Both the position numbers and the translations under genes were made by a program. From assembly GCF_017313225.1 (NCBI RefSeq), contig NZ_JAFLNE010000001.1, forward strand, positions 558,001 to 622,000: DNA of 64,000 nt, written 5' to 3'. The notes under the pieces were generated by a model. It had not been told where the DNA came from. It worked only from the letters and a program-made list of their open reading frames with translations, and searched no databases. Positions within the stretch are counted from its first letter, which is position 1; every line of letters starts with the position of its first letter. Source of the DNA: Allomuricauda sp. CAU 1633. Lineage in GTDB: Bacteria; Bacteroidota; Bacteroidia; Flavobacteriales; Flavobacteriaceae. This document shows, piece after piece, positions 1-8,735 of the stretch.

Positions 1-214
1 CCGTCAATACAATAGCGGCAAGTCCTGCAGCTGGACCGCTCACCCCAATTTGGGAACCACTGAGCGAGCCTACCACAATACCTCCAATAATTCCGGCAAT
101 AAGTCCGGAAAAAAGAGGTGCGCCACTGGCCAAGGCTATTCCCAAACAAAGGGGAAGTGCCACGAAAAAGACCACAATACTGGCTGGCAAGTCATTTTTA
201 ATATACTTGAACAT
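1..214 (-). CDS. SulP-family anion transporter, N-terminal fragment (cut by window edge)
   Basis: This is the first 71 codons of a gene that continues beyond base 1. The ATG is at 214-212 and the protein begins [20 protein letters not shown]. The DLPAS start, the following hydrophobic segment with [19 protein letters not shown] and the glycine-rich [14 protein letters not shown] are typical of transmembrane helix 1-2 of SulP/SLC26 sulfate or bicarbonate transporters. It lies downstream of the Bat operon and the small membrane protein on the same strand. Substrate cannot be told from the fragment. A second, complete SulP gene lies at 32004-33536. Confidence 0.8.
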   Translation of the reverse strand, partial: MFKYIKNDLPASIVVFFVALPLCLGIALASGAPLFSGLIAGIIGGIVVGSLSGSQIGVSGPAAGLAAIVLT

Positions 215-298
215 AATAATAAGTTAAAAATTAGTTGTGCCTTCGGCTTTTGGAATTTGCGAAGACATTTAAAAAATTGATTTGAATGTAAGTGAGTA

Positions 299-610
299 TT
301 AAATCAATCTTCTGGGGGGAGGGTCAAGTATCTCAACAGTATACTCCAAAACAGGGAAGATGTACCCCATTGAGGTTAGGTTTGTTTCTTGTTGAAGGGA
401 TGCATCTACGGGGAAAAAATTCCGGAGTAAAAAATATTTGCTTTCAAAATTTTTGGTGGGAGCTGTTTCATTGCTGTTGTTTTCTTCCTCAGAAGAGCCT
501 ATAATCAATGCGGTACAGTACTCCCTGCCCAATAGGGGCACAAAGGGAGAGGCCATCAAAATTGTGACCAACATCACCGAAATAAAAGGAATAGCCAATA
601 GCCGAAGCAT
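299..610 (-). CDS. Small secreted or membrane protein of unknown function
   Basis: A 103-residue protein starting at ATG 610. Residues 1-28 are a hydrophobic signal-like or anchor segment. The rest is polar and contains one cysteine next to an IIGSSEEEN stretch; the C-terminus is proline- and arginine-rich (PPPRR). I recognise no domain. It sits 55 bases after the batE stop and 84 bases before the SulP start, all on the minus strand, so it is probably transcribed with them. The overlapping plus-strand frames look less protein-like. Reality as a gene is likely from context and the signal-like N-terminus, not proven. Confidence 0.5.
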   Translation of the reverse strand: MLRLLAIPFISVMLVTILMASPFVPLLGREYCTALIIGSSEEENNSNETAPTKNFESKYFLLRNFFPVDASLQQETNLTSMGYIFPVLEYTVEILDPPPRRLI

Positions 611-665
611 AGCACCGTTTTGCGCAAAAATAAGTCGTGGGACGTAAAAAATTGTTAAATAACTT

Positions 666-1430
666 TTAAAAGTCCTTCAACAACTTAATATCACCGGTCA
701 ATAACCACCCTGTTTGACCATCTGCAATCCGTATTTTGCTCCAATCATCCAGATGGTCCATAACGTTCACTTTGGTACCTTCATGCAGTGTAAAAACATT
801 TTCACTGTTGTTATTGGGCTCGGAGGAAACCTGAACTTCCTTGCTAAATACTATCGCAGGATTGTTCTTTTTAAATCCTTGGTATTGAAGATAGGCCATT
901 AATACACAAACAACGGCCAGACCAAGTGAAAAGACACTGGTTATAAAGGCCATCCGTTTTTGATTGGCATATCTGAGAAAGAAATATGCCAAATAGGCCA
1001 GCACGAACAAAAAAATGAGCGCCACCGCCAAATAGGCCCATTGATCAAAGGAAAAAAGGTTTACAATGGTGTTATAGATTTGGGAGATTTCGGTTTTTGG
1101 CATCTCTTCAATGGCATCCAACCGCATGTTTTGGGCATACCCCAAATTATTGATGATTTCACTGTCTGTAGGATCCAACAACAAAGCTTTTTCGTAATAG
1201 TAAATGCTGGGACCTATGGCATTTTGTTTGTAATAACAGTTCCCGAGATTAAAGTAAAGCTGTGCGGAGTGTTCCCCATTTTCCAGGATTTCCTTGTAAT
1301 TTTCTATGGCTTTGGTATATTCACCTTTATTGTAATGCTCGGTAGCTTGGTCAAATAGGCTGTTGTTTTGAGAAAACCCAAAGGAAAATGAAAACAGACC
1401 CAATACAACAATCAACTTTTTTAGATTCAT
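666..1430 (-). CDS. batE: BatE: TPR and SH3 protein of the Bat operon
   Basis: A 254-residue protein. Residues 1-20 form a signal peptide ending FGFSQ, followed by tetratricopeptide repeats at about 25-100 (FNLGNCYYKQN, ALLLDPTDSEIINNLGYA). Two transmembrane segments lie around 130-152 and 160-183, and a bacterial SH3 domain at about 195-250 ends in GWLLTGDIKLL. This is the standard BatE architecture. It is the last gene of the Bat run, and its ATG overlaps the batD stop by four bases (1427-1430), so it is probably translationally coupled. Bat proteins are thought to act in envelope or oxidative stress protection with a MoxR ATPase, but no biochemical role is established. Confidence 0.9.
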   Translation of the reverse strand: MNLKKLIVVLGLFSFSFGFSQNNSLFDQATEHYNKGEYTKAIENYKEILENGEHSAQLYFNLGNCYYKQNAIGPSIYYYEKALLLDPTDSEIINNLGYAQNMRLDAIEEMPKTEISQIYNTIVNLFSFDQWAYLAVALIFLFVLAYLAYFFLRYANQKRMAFITSVFSLGLAVVCVLMAYLQYQGFKKNNPAIVFSKEVQVSSEPNNNSENVFTLHEGTKVNVMDHLDDWSKIRIADGQTGWLLTGDIKLLKDF

Positions 1431-3211
1431 AATTGCTTATCCAAATTAGAGATTACCTCGCTGGCCTTGTCATAATCCTGTTGCATTTGCACCTCTGAAA
1501 ATGGGCTGTAACGTGCCATTTCACAACTTTTTAGCAATGCAATAAAGCCTTCCACATCTGCATCATCCACTTTTTTATCCAGTAAAATGGATGTGATTTT
1601 CTCCTTACTGAATTCTGATGTCTCAATCTTTAGTTTGGCCTTCAAATAATTATGAAGCCCTTTCTCCAATGCTACATAAAAAGCCTCTTTGTTGCCCAGT
1701 TCCTTTTTGGCGGTGGACAGGTACTTTTTGGCCAATTTATTGGCTTGCTTTATTTTGTTTCCTTCCACATCGCGGGCAATGGCCTCTCTTTTCTTAAAAG
1801 AAAAAATGGCGATGGGAATCAACAACAAAGGAGCAAACATGAGCATGTAAAACGTGTTTGATCCAAAAAAGTAGTTGACGCCAATGGGGTTTAGGTTGGG
1901 ACTCAGCTTTATAAAGTGAAACTGTTTTCCAGTAGGTACCACCTGTTGTTGATTTGTAGTCGTTCCTGCAATAGGATTGGATGAGGTACTAGTTGGCCCT
2001 TCCAACACTTCAATATTGATTTCTTCTGAGTTTAGGGTAACGTATCTTCCGGTATCGGGATTGAAATAGCTAAAAGAAATGCTGGGGATAGGGTATTTTC
2101 CTCGAAATGAGGGCACAATCGTGTAGTTGTTGCTAACTTTTCCCTCCATTCCAGAAGTAAAGGTTTGGATGTTTTCCTCGTATTCTGGCTCATACACTTC
2201 AAGGGAACTGGGAAGTTCTGGCTCTGGAAGTTGGAACAGTTTTAGGTTCCCTTTTCCAGAAACCTCCACTACAGCTTGTAGCGATTCTGAAGCGTTCAAT
2301 TGGGTTTTGCTTGCTGTAACGGAGAATTCAAAATCGCCCACGGCGCCACCAAAATTCGCTGGTTTACCACTTTCAGGTAATTGCTTAACGTTAATGGTTC
2401 TTCTTCCCGCTGAGACTGTTTTACTGGTCTGGGTATAAATCCGTCCACCAAAAAAGTCACGACGATTGGTGGGCACGTCCACAAAAATTTCCAAGGAAAG
2501 GGGTTCAATTTCCAATTGCCCTGCCTTTTGAGGATAAAGCACCACTCTTTTCAACACCACGTACCGGTAGGGCTTACCCTGATATGTGCCGTTTTGGGCC
2601 GTATGCTTGGTCACGGGAATCTCTTGACTCCAAAAATTGTTGTACTTGGGATTGTCCAACGGTCTGTAGTTGGTGACACTTATGTTGGGGCTTACATAGA
2701 GTTTGTAGATAACAGTAACGGCCTCATTCAAATAGGGGCCACCTTTAGAAACTTCGGCTACCAAATGAAGACTTTCATCCGCAACATCGTCCACGGTTTT
2801 TTGATCACTGGGTTTATCCACGGCAGCCGTTACTTCCACAGTTTTGGAGAGGGTTTTATAGGTTTCACCCCCAATTTCTATGGTAGCTTGACTTATGGAA
2901 AAATTACCTCTGGCCGTGGGCACCAAAATATAAGAATAGGTCTTGGAGAACGTACGCTTTCCATTGATCCAAGAGGAGCTGATGGATTGTGAAGGACCCA
3001 TAACTACCTTGAAACCTTCAAAAGGAGGAGGATTAAAATTGTCCCCGTCCTTGTTCATGGTAAACTCAACCCGAAGCCGTTCGTTGATTCCAAGTTTTTC
3101 CTTGCTGAGGTTCATCTCAAAGGAAACCTCATCCTCTTGGGCATGGGAAGGGTGGGCCACAAAAAATAGTGCAGCTATCAACCATAGTATTTTGCCCTTC
3201 AACCTGTACAC
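1427..3211 (-). CDS. batD: BatD: oxygen-tolerance protein with a non-ATG start
   Basis: A 594-residue protein of the BatD/oxygen tolerance family. It has a signal peptide (residues 1-24, ending PSHAQ), then Ig-like beta-rich repeats up to about residue 420, a transmembrane helix near 445-465 and a helical cytoplasmic tail. The only start that keeps the signal peptide is GTG at 3211-3209 (or a TTG three codons later). The first in-frame ATG encodes a methionine about 33 residues in and would delete the export signal. The GTG shares one base with the batC TAG stop (TAGTG), which supports translational coupling. BatD is a periplasm-facing partner of the von Willebrand proteins BatA and BatB. Confidence 0.9.
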   Translation of the reverse strand: MYRLKGKILWLIAALFFVAHPSHAQEDEVSFEMNLSKEKLGINERLRVEFTMNKDGDNFNPPPFEGFKVVMGPSQSISSSWINGKRTFSKTYSYILVPTARGNFSISQATIEIGGETYKTLSKTVEVTAAVDKPSDQKTVDDVADESLHLVAEVSKGGPYLNEAVTVIYKLYVSPNISVTNYRPLDNPKYNNFWSQEIPVTKHTAQNGTYQGKPYRYVVLKRVVLYPQKAGQLEIEPLSLEIFVDVPTNRRDFFGGRIYTQTSKTVSAGRRTINVKQLPESGKPANFGGAVGDFEFSVTASKTQLNASESLQAVVEVSGKGNLKLFQLPEPELPSSLEVYEPEYEENIQTFTSGMEGKVSNNYTIVPSFRGKYPIPSISFSYFNPDTGRYVTLNSEEINIEVLEGPTSTSSNPIAGTTTNQQQVVPTGKQFHFIKLSPNLNPIGVNYFFGSNTFYMLMFAPLLLIPIAIFSFKKREAIARDVEGNKIKQANKLAKKYLSTAKKELGNKEAFYVALEKGLHNYLKAKLKIETSEFSKEKITSILLDKKVDDADVEGFIALLKSCEMARYSPFSEVQMQQDYDKASEVISNLDKQL

Positions 3212-4098
3212 TACCAGTCTTTTTCGTTTCTTATTTTTTTGCCTTTCACTTTTCTGGCCTCCATTTTTTCCTGCACTTTCTTTTCTTCATTTTGCATGGC
3301 CTCTAGCAGATTCTGTATCTGCTGTTGGGAAAGTTGATTGGGTCGTGGTTTTTGTTCTTGTTCCTGTTCTTCAGGCTGGTCACCCTCATTGGGTTTCTTC
3401 TCCTGTTCTTTTTTCTCATCACCATCACCTTTCTGATTTTCTTCAGGTTTATCTTCCCCATTTTCCCCTTCATCACCCCTGTCCTTGTTCTCGTCTTCGT
3501 TTTGCTTTCCTTCGTCCTGCTTGTCGTTGTCTCCTTCGTTGTTTTGATCCTGGTTCTGATCTTTATCTTGATCTTGCTGGTCCTGATTGTCTTGGTTATC
3601 CTGATTCTGATCGTTCTTTTGATCATTCTGTTCCTTTTCCAGCATTTTCTTGGCCAGCGCTAGATTATAACGGGTTTCATCATCATTGGGATTACTTCGC
3701 AAGGCCTGTTTATAGGCTTCAACTGCCTGTTGATATTCCTTACGCTTCATATAAACATTCCCCATATTGTGGAAGGCCTTATGCTTTGCGGGCTTTTCTT
3801 CTGTTGATTCCCCTGCTTGTTTGTATCGCCCAAAGGCCTCACCATAACTTTCGCGGTTATAATAGGCATTCCCCAGATTAAAGGGGGCGGCCACATTTTC
3901 CTTGCTTTTGGATATGGCCCTTCTATAATTGCCTTCGGCTACGGGAAAATCATTGGAGGTAAGTTCCTCATTGGCATCATGGGTAAGGTTTGTGGAGGTT
4001 CTTAGTGCTTTTTCGGCCTCTTTGTCCACAATTTCGTCCTGTGCATGGGCAATTGCAGCACAACAGAACAGACCAAGTAACAATCGTATCTTATTCAT
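3211..4098 (-). CDS. batC: BatC: TPR protein with long acidic Gln/Asp linker
   Basis: A protein of about 295 residues. I prefer the ATG at 4098 (MNKIRLLLGLFCC), which puts a signal peptide ending AIAHAQ at the N-terminus; ATGs at 4101, 4104 and 4110 are also in frame. TPR repeats fill residues 45-155 (YRRAISKSKENVAAPFNLGN, AFHNMGNVYMKRKEYQQAVE). After that come some 95 residues almost entirely D, Q, N, E and K, then a short helical tail containing RPNQLSQQQIQNLLEAMQ. The start overlaps the batB stop by a few bases. BatC is a periplasmic TPR adaptor of the Bat operon. Confidence 0.88.
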   Translation of the reverse strand: MNKIRLLLGLFCCAAIAHAQDEIVDKEAEKALRTSTNLTHDANEELTSNDFPVAEGNYRRAISKSKENVAAPFNLGNAYYNRESYGEAFGRYKQAGESTEEKPAKHKAFHNMGNVYMKRKEYQQAVEAYKQALRSNPNDDETRYNLALAKKMLEKEQNDQKNDQNQDNQDNQDQQDQDKDQNQDQNNEGDNDKQDEGKQNEDENKDRGDEGENGEDKPEENQKGDGDEKKEQEKKPNEGDQPEEQEQEQKPRPNQLSQQQIQNLLEAMQNEEKKVQEKMEARKVKGKKIRNEKDW

Positions 4099-5137
4099 CA
4101 TCATGCTCATTAAAAAGATTTAGCTTTTTCAACCATTGCGTTTTTCGGTCCAAAAGGAAGATATCCAAAAATAGAAATAAAAAGCCTGCGGCAAGAAACC
4201 ATTGAAATTGGTCTTTGTACTCGGCGAACTGTTTGGCCTCAAATTCTGTTTTGTCCATTTGGTTCAATAACTCTTTGATGTATTCCACAGCCTGTTCGGT
4301 ATTGGAACCATCAATGTATTCCCCGTTGCCCCGATCTGCCACTTCAGACAGAATAACTTCGTTCAGTTTGGTGATGACCACCTCTCCTTCATTGTCTTTC
4401 TTTAAACTTTCCACTACCCCATTTCTTTTGATAGGAATAGGGGCTCCCTTGGCTTTTCCAACCCCAATGGTGAAAACGCGGATGCCATTTTGTGTGGCAT
4501 TTTCCACAGCTCTTACGGTATTGTCTTCGGAATGGTCTTCTCCATCGGAAACAATGAACAATACTCGATTGGTTTGTTCCGTGTCATCATAATAGGTACT
4601 GGCTAAATCGATGGCAGCATCAATGGCGGTACCTTGAGAGGACAACATCTCGGTATTCATGCTTTGGAGGAACATTTTAGCCGCACCATAATCTGTAGTG
4701 ATGGGCAATTGGGGATAAGCTTGGCCTGCATAGGCAATGATTCCAATTCGGTCACTGGCCAATTGGTTGATGATTTCCGAAACCAATCGTTTGGCTTTTT
4801 CCAGTCTGTTGGGCGCAATATCTTCCGCCAACATACTTTTTGAAACATCCACAGCAAAAACAATATCCACTCCTTCTCGTTTAACCGTTTCCAATTTGGT
4901 TCCGATTTTTGGGTTGACCAATCCCAAAATGAGAAAGGACAGTCCAGCTAGGAGGAAAATCAGCTTTAGAGCCGATTTAAAACTCGACCTGTTCGGAGCC
5001 AATCGCTTCAATAAGTTGGTATCCGCAAACTGGCGCTGGGTCCTTTTTTTCCAGAGTTGAAGAAAAAAGAAGGCCAGGACCATTACCGGAATAATGCCCA
5101 AGAGGTAGAAATATGTTTTTTCGTCAAACTGAATCAT
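4091..5137 (-). CDS. batB: BatB: membrane-anchored von Willebrand A protein
   Basis: A 348-residue protein. Transmembrane helices lie at about 9-28 and 57-74, a von Willebrand factor A domain at about 90-290, and a final transmembrane helix near 318-335. The MIDAS metal motif DxSxS is intact (D97, S99, S101, in FAVDVSKSMLAED), with the expected downstream threonine and the VSDGEDH aspartates. It is paired with batA, which starts upstream and ends three bases before this ATG. It probably interacts in a metal-dependent way with other Bat proteins at the periplasmic face. Confidence 0.92.
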   Translation of the reverse strand: MIQFDEKTYFYLLGIIPVMVLAFFFLQLWKKRTQRQFADTNLLKRLAPNRSSFKSALKLIFLLAGLSFLILGLVNPKIGTKLETVKREGVDIVFAVDVSKSMLAEDIAPNRLEKAKRLVSEIINQLASDRIGIIAYAGQAYPQLPITTDYGAAKMFLQSMNTEMLSSQGTAIDAAIDLASTYYDDTEQTNRVLFIVSDGEDHSEDNTVRAVENATQNGIRVFTIGVGKAKGAPIPIKRNGVVESLKKDNEGEVVITKLNEVILSEVADRGNGEYIDGSNTEQAVEYIKELLNQMDKTEFEAKQFAEYKDQFQWFLAAGFLFLFLDIFLLDRKTQWLKKLNLFNEHDDE

Positions 5138-5140
5138 TTC

Positions 5141-6139
5141 CTAAATAAAACTTTTAAATACGGAATTGCGCAATCCCCATTCGAATAACAACAAGACCCC
5201 TGCCAAAAAAATGAGTGGCCTAAACTTTTCTTCGTATTTGTAATATTTGAATTCTTCTATTTCTGTTTTTTCCAAACTGTTGATTTCCTCATAGATTTCC
5301 TTGAGCTTTTCATTGTCCGTAGCTCTAAAATATTTTCCTCCGGTCGCTTGCGCGATTTCTTTGAGGAGGTCTTCCTCAATTTCCACTTGACGCATGCCAT
5401 AACGGTATGAGCCATCAGAATTATATGAAATTGGAGTCAAAGCGTTTCCATTGGTTCCCAAACCAATGGTATAGGTTTTGATGCCGAATTCCACTGCAAG
5501 GTCCGCTGCAGTCAGCGGCTCAATAAACCCAGAATTGTTAACGCCATCGGTCAACAGAATAATGACTTTACTGATAGCTTTGCTCTCCTTTAATCGATTT
5601 ACAGCAGTGGCCAACCCCATGCCAATCGCTGTTCCATCCTCCAGTTCGCCATAAGTAATTTGTTGCAACGCACTTAACACAATGGCTTTATCGCTGGTAA
5701 TAGGGGTTTTGGTATAGCTTTCACCAGCATAGCCCACCAAACCAATACGATCGTTGGGGCGTTCTTCGATAAAATTTGCCGCAACTTCCTTTAGGGCGGA
5801 AAGCCTGTTGGGTTTTAGGTCACGGGCCAGCATACTGGAAGATACGTCAATGGCCATCACAATATCAATCCCCTTGGTGGTTTTGGTCCGCGTTGAAATA
5901 TCTTCGGTCTGTGGACGAGCCATTGCCGTGATGATAGCAGCCAACGCCAACAAACGAAGGATAAAAAGCGAAGGTTTTATCTGTGCGGCCCAGTTGCTCA
6001 CCGAAAAACCTTTGATGCTGGAAATCCGTAAGGAGGCCATTTCATTCTTCCGTTTGAAAAAATACCATAGCAAAGCCAGTGGAAGCAATAAAAGCAACCA
6101 GAAAAACTGTGGATTTGCAAATTCTATATTCTCAAACAT
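5141..6139 (-). CDS. batA: BatA: membrane-anchored von Willebrand A protein
   Basis: A 332-residue paralogue of BatB. It has two N-terminal transmembrane helices (about 11-28 and 56-73), a VWA domain from about 90 to 280 and a C-terminal transmembrane helix at about 308-325. The MIDAS residues are present as D98-x-S100-x-S102 in IDVSSSMLARD, and LTDGVNNSG supplies the later aspartate. The start lies immediately after the stop of the upstream 553-residue gene with no spacer. Order moxR-DUF58-(553 aa)-batA-batB-batC-batD-batE is the flavobacterial Bat arrangement. Confidence 0.92.
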   Translation of the reverse strand: MFENIEFANPQFFWLLLLLPLALLWYFFKRKNEMASLRISSIKGFSVSNWAAQIKPSLFILRLLALAAIITAMARPQTEDISTRTKTTKGIDIVMAIDVSSSMLARDLKPNRLSALKEVAANFIEERPNDRIGLVGYAGESYTKTPITSDKAIVLSALQQITYGELEDGTAIGMGLATAVNRLKESKAISKVIILLTDGVNNSGFIEPLTAADLAVEFGIKTYTIGLGTNGNALTPISYNSDGSYRYGMRQVEIEEDLLKEIAQATGGKYFRATDNEKLKEIYEEINSLEKTEIEEFKYYKYEEKFRPLIFLAGVLLLFEWGLRNSVFKSFI

Positions 6140-7801
6140 CTATGCCTGTGTTTTTACGTCCAAACTGTTTAATATTCGGTCTACGATTTGTTCTGCATAG
6201 TCATCGCCATCCTCCCAGGTGATGACCACCTGTTGCATAAACCCTTTCCCACCAAAGGAAAGGATATTATACTTGGCCCTTTTGGAGTCACTACTTCCGG
6301 GGACATCCAAAGTTCCGGTACCATAGGTTTTTAACCCTTTGACCCCGGATTGGGTCACAAACTCCTCCTGCTTGGTGATAATATTTCTAAGTCCAAATTT
6401 TTCAAAGTTCCCAAGAGTCGACCCAACGGCCGCATTAAAATCTGGGTCTGTTTCTTCTTTATAGGTCACCGAACTTGTAGATACCGAAAAGATGCCCACA
6501 TAACTTCCGTAGGAAAAACTTTGGAGCTCCTGGATCAACTCCTCGGTTTCGGGAGGCAGTTTCACATCCTGACGGATAAGCACATCCGGTGTTTCCAATT
6601 CAACAGGGGGAAACCCATAGGAACTGGCCACCCATTCACCCTCTAACAGTTCTTTGGTGGGATAGCCAAAAACGGTATCCCGCACCTGCTTGAATCCAAA
6701 ATAAGCCACGGAGATACCTCCACCAATAACAACCAATCCCGCAAAAATGGCTGCGGCCCAATAGATGCGTTTGCGTTGTTTCTTTTTGGCCAATTCTTCC
6801 AAATATTCTTCGTTCAGCAACAATTCTTCTTCGGTAGGTTCCGGAAGGGCATCATGGGTTTTTACCACAATTTCCTCCACCAATTTCCGATCCTGTTCTG
6901 CTACCGATGTCGCAGGTTTTGATTTTGCGAATTTTACCAAATCCGCGGTTTCCAATATTTTTTGAAATTGATCAAGGGTATCATCCTCTAGTTTAAGTTC
7001 CCCTGCATCGCGAAGCATTTCCAATTTGGTGATTAATTGTCCAGTGGTGCTTTCCATGGCGGAAACATGAACTTCATCCTCCAAATACATCCGGACAATA
7101 TCCGTTAGTTCCGAATAGTAGCGTTTGTACTCATCCTGAATGAGGTATCGGGAATTCTCCAATTTTTTGAGTTCCAACAAGGCACGGTCATACGGCGGAA
7201 GAAGGGCTTCTTTTTCTTCTTCGGTGAGTGGTTTTTTTCTTAGGAAGAACCAATATACCAATCCTCCAACGATGAGTAACCCCAAAAGAATCCAAAGCAA
7301 GGTTTTCCAAAGTTGGGCATAACTTTTTTCTACCTGCATCAAAGGTTTGATGTCGTACATCTTCTGTTTGGTGGTATCCACAGCAACATCGGCCACTTTT
7401 ATGTTGAAGGAATCTGTGAAAAAGGGCTGCTCGTTTATCGCGATACGCTGTGGTGGAATGGTATACGCCCCACTATCAAATTGGGTGAGGGCGTATATGC
7501 GCTGAAGTGTAACCTTATCGTTATTTTTTATAGTATCTCCAATGATGGCCTCCACGGTTTCCAACGGAGAGAAGGTCTGTCCTTCTGGGAAATGGACCAC
7601 ATCAGTGGAATCGGCCTCGACAGTAATTTTATATTGGATTTGCTCCCCAATTTTTATGGAAAGGGTATCCAACTCAACTGAAATGTTGGGGTTTTCCTGT
7701 GAAAACCCAGAAAGCGGTACAAGAAAAAGGCACAGCAGCGTCATCAACACAAATGGTGTTGGGACATTTTGAATTTTCAATTTTGAATTTTCAACTTGCA
7801 T
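6140..7801 (-). CDS. Two-transmembrane Bat-operon protein, function unknown
   Basis: A 553-residue protein between the DUF58 gene and batA. An N-terminal signal peptide (about residues 18-34, ending SGFSQ) precedes a BatD-like beta domain (about 40-140, ISVELDTLSIKIGEQ). A transmembrane helix lies at about 165-187, followed by an acidic helical cytoplasmic domain (about 195-340), a second helix near 343-365 and a C-terminal domain that I do not recognise. ATG 7801 overlaps the DUF58 stop in TAATG; an internal ATG at 7744 would also leave a good signal peptide. Part of it resembles the DUF4381/BatD type of VWA-operon partner. I infer a structural role in the Bat complex. Confidence 0.85.
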   Translation of the reverse strand: MQVENSKLKIQNVPTPFVLMTLLCLFLVPLSGFSQENPNISVELDTLSIKIGEQIQYKITVEADSTDVVHFPEGQTFSPLETVEAIIGDTIKNNDKVTLQRIYALTQFDSGAYTIPPQRIAINEQPFFTDSFNIKVADVAVDTTKQKMYDIKPLMQVEKSYAQLWKTLLWILLGLLIVGGLVYWFFLRKKPLTEEEKEALLPPYDRALLELKKLENSRYLIQDEYKRYYSELTDIVRMYLEDEVHVSAMESTTGQLITKLEMLRDAGELKLEDDTLDQFQKILETADLVKFAKSKPATSVAEQDRKLVEEIVVKTHDALPEPTEEELLLNEEYLEELAKKKQRKRIYWAAAIFAGLVVIGGGISVAYFGFKQVRDTVFGYPTKELLEGEWVASSYGFPPVELETPDVLIRQDVKLPPETEELIQELQSFSYGSYVGIFSVSTSSVTYKEETDPDFNAAVGSTLGNFEKFGLRNIITKQEEFVTQSGVKGLKTYGTGTLDVPGSSDSKRAKYNILSFGGKGFMQQVVITWEDGDDYAEQIVDRILNSLDVKTQA

Positions 7802-8667
7802 TATCCTCTTCGTTTAAAATAGCCCAATAATTTCCGCACATAGCTTTCATCCACCCTGCAATTGATGACCCCGCAACCCGATTTGGTAAAGGAATCCATA
7901 AAATAATTCACTTTGTCTTTATGGAATTGCCCATAGGCATTTCGAACCTTTTTGGATTGTGTGTTGACGAGTTGTAGTGTTCCGGTTTCGGCATCCTGCA
8001 TTTGCACCATCCCCAAATTGGGAATGGATTCTTCGCGCTCGTCAAAAACCCGGATACCGGTGACATCGTGTTTGTTGCCTACAATCCGAAGCGTATTGTT
8101 GTATTCATCTGCAATAAAATCAGACAGCACAAAAACAATGGCCCTTTTCTTCATCACGTTGGTGAGGAACTTTAAAGCTTCGGCTATATTAGTTTCACTG
8201 CTTTTTGGAGTGAATTCCAAAAGCTCCCGGATGATTCGCAATACGTGACTTTTCCCTTTTTTGGGAGGGATAAAAAGTTCCACTTCATCGGAAAACAATA
8301 TCACACCCACCTTATCATTGTTCTGCAAGGCGGAGAAGGCCAACGTCGCAGAGATTTCAGTAATGATTTCCTTCTTGAACTGATTGGCAGTCCCAAAGAG
8401 TTCTGAACCACTCACGTCCACCATCAACATCATGGTGAGTTCGCGTTCCTCTTCAAAAACTTTTACAAAAGGTTCGTTGTATCGCGCGGTAACGTTCCAA
8501 TCGATGGCTCTAACATCATCCCCAAATTGGTATTGCCGAACCTCACTGAAGGTCATACCCCTTCCCTTAAAGGTAGAATGGTACTCCCCACCAAATATAT
8601 GGTCGGAAAGACGCCGGGTCTTAATCTCAATTTTTCGTACCTTCTTTAGTAGTTCTTTTGTATCCAT
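7801..8667 (-). CDS. DUF58 protein with VWA-like fold
   Basis: A 288-residue cytoplasmic protein. The true start is ATG 8667 (MDTKELLKKVRKIEIKTRRL); an upstream TTG extension is less likely. The DUF58 signature DDVRAIDWNVTAR lies at residues 50-62 and is followed by a MIDAS-like D84-x-S86-x-S88 (MVDVSGSEL) and a VWA-type fold to the end. DUF58 genes nearly always follow a moxR ATPase, as here (68 bases downstream), and are thought to be the client-recognition partner of MoxR. Its stop overlaps the next ATG, so the operon is tightly coupled. Confidence 0.9.
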   Translation of the reverse strand: MDTKELLKKVRKIEIKTRRLSDHIFGGEYHSTFKGRGMTFSEVRQYQFGDDVRAIDWNVTARYNEPFVKVFEEERELTMMLMVDVSGSELFGTANQFKKEIITEISATLAFSALQNNDKVGVILFSDEVELFIPPKKGKSHVLRIIRELLEFTPKSSETNIAEALKFLTNVMKKRAIVFVLSDFIADEYNNTLRIVGNKHDVTGIRVFDEREESIPNLGMVQMQDAETGTLQLVNTQSKKVRNAYGQFHKDKVNYFMDSFTKSGCGVINCRVDESYVRKLLGYFKRRG

Positions 8668-8735
8668 TGGGTTCAAGGAATAAGCTTTCTGGTTGGTTAA
8701 AGTAGTTTTTACTTTTACCGAGAAACAATGAACCG

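Noticed and set aside
3303-3663. Lys/Arg/Thr-rich frame on minus and Phe/Leu/Ile-rich frame on plus in the same place
   Set aside because: Both are shadows of the low-complexity acidic linker of BatC, not separate genes.
2943-3881. Plus-strand frame of 312 codons opposite batD and batC
   Set aside because: It runs antisense across two well-supported genes. Its codons are the complement of the Gln/Asp-rich repeat and give an abnormal His/Phe/Leu-rich protein.
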